Assembly (NCBI GenBank): GCA_046295675.1
Contig: JBKBMW010000006.1
Span: 1 to 25,341 of the forward strand
DNA: 25,341 nt
Source of the DNA: JAOAJF01 sp046295675
Lineage (GTDB): Archaea > Micrarchaeota > Micrarchaeia > Anstonellales > Anstonellaceae
Direction: 5' to 3'
Both the position numbers and the translations under genes were made by a program. Below are positions 22,713 through 25,341 of the stretch, one piece after another. Below the pieces are notes generated by a model. It searched no databases, had not been told where the DNA came from, and saw nothing but the letters and a program-made list of their open reading frames with translations. Numbering within the stretch: the first letter of the stretch is position 1; each line of letters starts with the position of its first letter.

Positions 22713-23447
22713 ATGAGAGTGGAAAGAATTAAAAGATTGTTAGAAAAAAGCCAGATATTAATTGAAGTAGTAGATGCAAGAATGATAGAAAAATGTAGAT
22801 TGAGAGAAATAGAAAAAAAATATCAAAATAAAGTAGTGGTTGTAGCTACCAAAGTAGATTTAATAGATGAAGAAACAAAAAAAGAGGAAGGAATATTTTT
22901 TGTAGATAATAAAACTAAAGAAGGAATAAAAGAACTGAAGGATAAAATATTGCAAATTGGTATTGAGAAGTTAAAAAAATATTCTGGCCCAATAAATGTT
23001 TTTGTTTTTGGCTTACCAAATGTTGGAAAATCTTCTTTAATAAATGCTTTAAGTGGAAGAAAAGTTGCAAAAACTGGTTTTAGGGCAGGGATCACAAAAG
23101 GGCTACAATGGATAAAACTTTCAGATAGGATAATGTTGATTGATAGCCCAGGAGTAATAGACAAAAAAATAGAGAAAGATATTTTAGGATTAACTGCTTC
23201 AATAGATGCACAAAAAATACAAAATCCAACTAAACTCGCAAATAGGATAATTGAGATGTTTTTCAAAAAAAACAAATTAGAAAAACTTTTTTCTTTTTTT
23301 AAAATTTCTCCAGATACTAAAAAAGGAAAAGTGATTGAAGCCATTGCAAAAAGAAGAGGTTTTTATATGAAGGGAGGAAAATTGAATATCGAAGAAGCTT
23401 CTAGAGTTATAATAAGAGAATGGCAAAAAGGCAGGTTAAAAATATAA
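22713..23447 (+). CDS. Circularly permuted GTPase of the YlqF/RbgA-MTG1 family
   Basis: 244 residues. The G motifs run in permuted order: G4 TKVD (47-50) comes before G1 GLPNVGKSS (100-108), a G2 Thr in AGITKG, and G3 DSPG (144-147). This order defines the YlqF/YawG group, which helps assemble ribosomal subunits, here presumably the large subunit. The C-terminal 80 residues (EMFFKKNKLEKLFSFF, then KRRGFYMKGGKLNIEEASRV) match the helical domain of YlqF. G4 has Thr for the usual Asn, a tolerated variant. ATG 22713 is chosen over the adjoining TTG at 22710 from the promoter distance. ThyX starts 32 bp after the stop. Confidence 0.85.
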   Translation: MRVERIKRLLEKSQILIEVVDARMIEKCRLREIEKKYQNKVVVVATKVDLIDEETKKEEGIFFVDNKTKEGIKELKDKILQIGIEKLKKYSGPINVFVFGLPNVGKSSLINALSGRKVAKTGFRAGITKGLQWIKLSDRIMLIDSPGVIDKKIEKDILGLTASIDAQKIQNPTKLANRIIEMFFKKNKLEKLFSFFKISPDTKKGKVIEAIAKRRGFYMKGGKLNIEEASRVIIREWQKGRLKI

Positions 23448-23479
23448 GTTTTTAGATTAAAATAATTCTGTGTGGGAAG

Positions 23480-25087
23480 ATGAGAGAATACAGCGAGGAG
23501 GAAAAAAAAATACTTGCACAATATTGTACTAATTTAGATAAGCCGATTTATGGATTAATAAATTTACCAGAAGTGGTGGCTGGTGCTCTTTTTTCTAGAT
23601 ATTCACGCTCTTCAAAATCTGCCAGAGAAGTATTACTAGAAGAATTTATTCAGAATATAGATATGGAATTTTCCAAAATAGCAGCCAGTATAGATAGCAA
23701 CAAACAAATTGTTGCTACACAAAAAGCAGAGGAATTTTATAATAGGGTCTTGGTTGGATATGGGGATGATTCTGTTGCAGAATTAGGAGGAGCGCATATG
23801 GCAATTGAAGAGATTTCAAATATTGCCACAAAATTTATTGAAGATAGCAGGATTGGACTTTCTCCTTTGGAAAAATCTACAAGATATGTTTATTTTGACC
23901 AAAAAGATAACGATGGGAATTACAGATATTACAAAGGAAAAGAAATTTTGAATACAAAAGTCGGGCAAGAGTATATAAAGACCTCTAATTATTTGTTTGA
24001 AGTTTATTCTAAATTGTTGAAAGAGGTTTATCAAAAATTATTAGAAAAATATCCACAAGGACAAGATATTTCAAAAAGGGCTTATGAAAATACAATTAAA
24101 GCAAAAACTTGTGATTTGTTAAGAGGACTTTTGCCAGCATCTACATTAACCAATATGGGGATATTTGCTAATGGGAGAGCATATGAGTATTTGCTTACAA
24201 AAATGTATGCTAGTAATTTACCTGAAATCAATTTCATAGCTGAGGAAATGTACCAGGAGCTTATGAAAATAATCCCTTCTTTTGTTAAAAGGGTGAAAAG
24301 CCCCCATGGATTAGAATCCATAGAATATATAAAGAACACAAAACAAGGTATTAGGGAGTATATGGAAAAAAATTTCACAGGAAATGAGGACTTGCAAAAA
24401 GAGGAAGTTGAATTAGTATATTATGACAAGGAAGCAGAGGACAAAATAATTTGGGCTATTTTATTTGAAAATGGATTTAGTTATAAAGATGCTCAAAAAA
24501 AAGCAATAGAACTTTCCGAAGAAAAAAAAATTCAAATTCTAAAGGAATATGTCGGTAAGAGAAAAAATAGAAGACATAAACCATACAGAGCATTTGAATT
24601 GCCATATTATACTTTTTCAATATGTGCAAACTTTGGCCAGTATAGAGATATACAAAGGCACAGGATTTTAACTCAAGTAAGACAACTTCTTGATTGCAAA
24701 AAAGGATATGATATACCAAAGGAGATAGTTGAATTTGGATTTAAAAAGGAATTTGAGGATGCACTTTCTGTTGCAAAAGAATGTCATCAAAAAATGGAGG
24801 AGGAATTAAATAAAGAGCTTGCTCAATATATTGTCCCAATGGCATATAGATTAAATTGGTATATAAATCTTAATTTGAGAGAAGCCTTCCATTTAATTGA
24901 GTTGCGTTCTTCCATACAGGGGCATGCGGATTATAGGAGATTAGTTATTAAGATGTTTGAAAAAATAAAACAGGTTCATCCAAGATTAGCAGAAGGAATG
25001 ATTTTTGTAAATGAGAAGGAAGTTGAATTGGAAAGATTAGAAGCTGAAAAAAAAGTTGATAAGAAATTAAAGAGTTTTATGCATTAA
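23480..25087 (+). CDS. Tandem (double-domain) ThyX-like flavin-dependent thymidylate synthase
   Basis: 535 residues, over twice the usual ThyX (about 220-250). Two ThyX units are visible. Unit 1 (about 60-290) keeps the dUMP side: S128, E131, S133, R135 and Y136 in SPLEKSTRY, plus R215 in LLRGLLP, but the RHR triad is lost (DSRI, 122-125). Unit 2 (about 330-520) keeps the FAD/dUMP side: QRHRILTQ (R393, H394, R395), NLREAFHLIELR (R476) and QGHADYRR, but lacks the S-x-R-Y part and has Gln449 where ThyX has the R of RxxLP. It should convert dUMP to dTMP using FAD, NADPH and methylene-folate, replacing ThyA. ATG 23480 is the likely start; only a weak GTGGG precedes it. Comparison is by eye with the Thermotoga enzyme from memory. 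Confidence 0.85.
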   Translation: MREYSEEEKKILAQYCTNLDKPIYGLINLPEVVAGALFSRYSRSSKSAREVLLEEFIQNIDMEFSKIAASIDSNKQIVATQKAEEFYNRVLVGYGDDSVAELGGAHMAIEEISNIATKFIEDSRIGLSPLEKSTRYVYFDQKDNDGNYRYYKGKEILNTKVGQEYIKTSNYLFEVYSKLLKEVYQKLLEKYPQGQDISKRAYENTIKAKTCDLLRGLLPASTLTNMGIFANGRAYEYLLTKMYASNLPEINFIAEEMYQELMKIIPSFVKRVKSPHGLESIEYIKNTKQGIREYMEKNFTGNEDLQKEEVELVYYDKEAEDKIIWAILFENGFSYKDAQKKAIELSEEKKIQILKEYVGKRKNRRHKPYRAFELPYYTFSICANFGQYRDIQRHRILTQVRQLLDCKKGYDIPKEIVEFGFKKEFEDALSVAKECHQKMEEELNKELAQYIVPMAYRLNWYINLNLREAFHLIELRSSIQGHADYRRLVIKMFEKIKQVHPRLAEGMIFVNEKEVELERLEAEKKVDKKLKSFMH

Positions 25088-25099
25088 ACTTTGTTACCT

Positions 25100-25116
25100 A
25101 AAGGTTTAAAACCTTT
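25100..25116. repeat. 17-nt palindrome after thyX
   Basis: AAAGGTTT-A-AAACCTTT, a perfect 8+8 inverted repeat 13 nt after the thyX stop. It is also bracketed by two copies of GCATTAA (25081-25087 overlapping the thyX stop, and 25120-25126). As RNA it gives a short hairpin that could help 3'-end formation; as DNA it is an operator-like site 60 bp before the next gene. Confidence 0.5.
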
Positions 25117-25177
25117 CTTGCATTAATAAGTACATCAAAAAATGCTATTAAAGAAAGAACTAGATTGGAGGGAAAAA

Positions 25178-25341
25178 ATGACAGAAGAACATAATAAAAT
25201 AGAGAATTTAGCACATGTTTTAAGTATTTCTATTATAATTGGATTTTTTCTTTTAGGTATTTTTACCTATCTTGGTTTAGACTCAATAAACCAGGCTATA
25301 AGGGAAGGCACCTCGCTACAAAAACAATATATGAATTTGAT
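25178..25341 (+). CDS. 5' part of a small membrane-anchored protein
   Basis: An ATG at 25178 follows GGAGGGAAAAAATG, the strongest ribosome binding site in the window (25168-25173), and stays open to the right edge for 54 codons. The visible product begins MTEEHNKIENLAHVLS, has one hydrophobic segment (about residues 14-34, ISIIIGFFLLGIFTYLGL), and continues as a polar segment (SINQAIREGTSLQKQYMNL) that would lie outside the membrane if the N-terminus is cytoplasmic. The layout suits a small anchored surface or envelope protein. It is truncated by the window; no family recognised. Confidence 0.65.
   Translation, partial: MTEEHNKIENLAHVLSISIIIGFFLLGIFTYLGLDSINQAIREGTSLQKQYMNL

Noticed and set aside
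22823..23344. 173-codon open frame on the minus strand opposite the GTPase gene
   Set aside because: It mirrors the coding frame of a well-supported permuted GTPase, consists of low-complexity Ser/Phe/Ile-rich sequence with no motif, and has no promoter of its own. Similar antisense frames opposite gltX, the helicase, nrdJ and thyX were dismissed for the same reason.
1..25341. CRISPR array, insertion sequence, or attachment site
   Set aside because: No spaced repeats, no transposase or integrase reading frame, and no long terminal inverted repeats were found in the window.

Overview
The window reads as a piece of an AT-rich archaeal chromosome, probably from a small-genome DPANN-type lineage. 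I cannot place the phylum from this sequence. The archaeal signs are: an archaeal/eukaryotic-type glutamyl-tRNA synthetase and tyrosyl-tRNA synthetase, an archaeal-type UMP kinase, type 2 IPP isomerase next to a MEMO-family protein, an Mre11-like nuclease, TATA-box promoters about 25-30 bp before start codons (many genes look leaderless), and GGTG-type ribosome binding sites where a leader exists. Several genes look bacterial or eukaryotic in type and may be imports: a GT3 glycogen synthase, a large adenosylcobalamin-dependent ribonucleotide reductase, diphosphomevalonate decarboxylase with phosphomevalonate kinase, and a double-length ThyX.

Layout. 1-424 (+): 3' end of a Cys-rich protein. 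441-3181 (-): GT3 glycogen synthase and a multi-pass membrane protein. 3295-4053 (+): a second multi-pass membrane protein. 4095-11658 (+): a long head-to-tail run of MEMO, idi2, a small helical protein, gltX, a Hrq1/MrfA-family helicase, pyrH and a GT2 glycosyltransferase. 11667-11741 (-): a 24-residue single-helix microprotein, divergent from an Mre11-like nuclease (11779-12909, +). 12912-14912 (-): purD and an unknown soluble protein. 15062-18264 (-): a tight tyrS-mvaD-pmk operon. 18443-21922 (+): class II ribonucleotide reductase. 21961-22659 (-): HAD phosphatase, divergent from 22713-25087 (+): a circularly permuted GTPase and the tandem ThyX. 25178-end (+): start of a membrane-anchored small protein. 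No mobile element, CRISPR array, tRNA or rRNA was recognised.

How the genes fit together. Two clusters feed isoprenoid synthesis: phosphomevalonate kinase and diphosphomevalonate decarboxylase make IPP, and IDI2 isomerises it to DMAPP. This implies the classical mevalonate route rather than the usual archaeal variants that use isopentenyl phosphate kinase. NrdJ, tandem ThyX, PyrH and PurD supply nucleotides. GltX and TyrRS serve translation, and the permuted GTPase probably serves ribosome assembly. The Mre11-like protein and the Hrq1/MrfA helicase are DNA-repair candidates. A glycogen synthase suggests polyglucan storage.

Most interesting observations: (1) the tandem ThyX, whose two halves have lost complementary parts of the active site; (2) a free-standing paralogue of the GluRS N-terminal helical domain encoded just upstream of gltX; (3) a 24-residue membrane microprotein with its own promoter; (4) an Mre11 with Thr in place of the metal-binding Asn; (5) the classical late mevalonate operon headed by tyrS.
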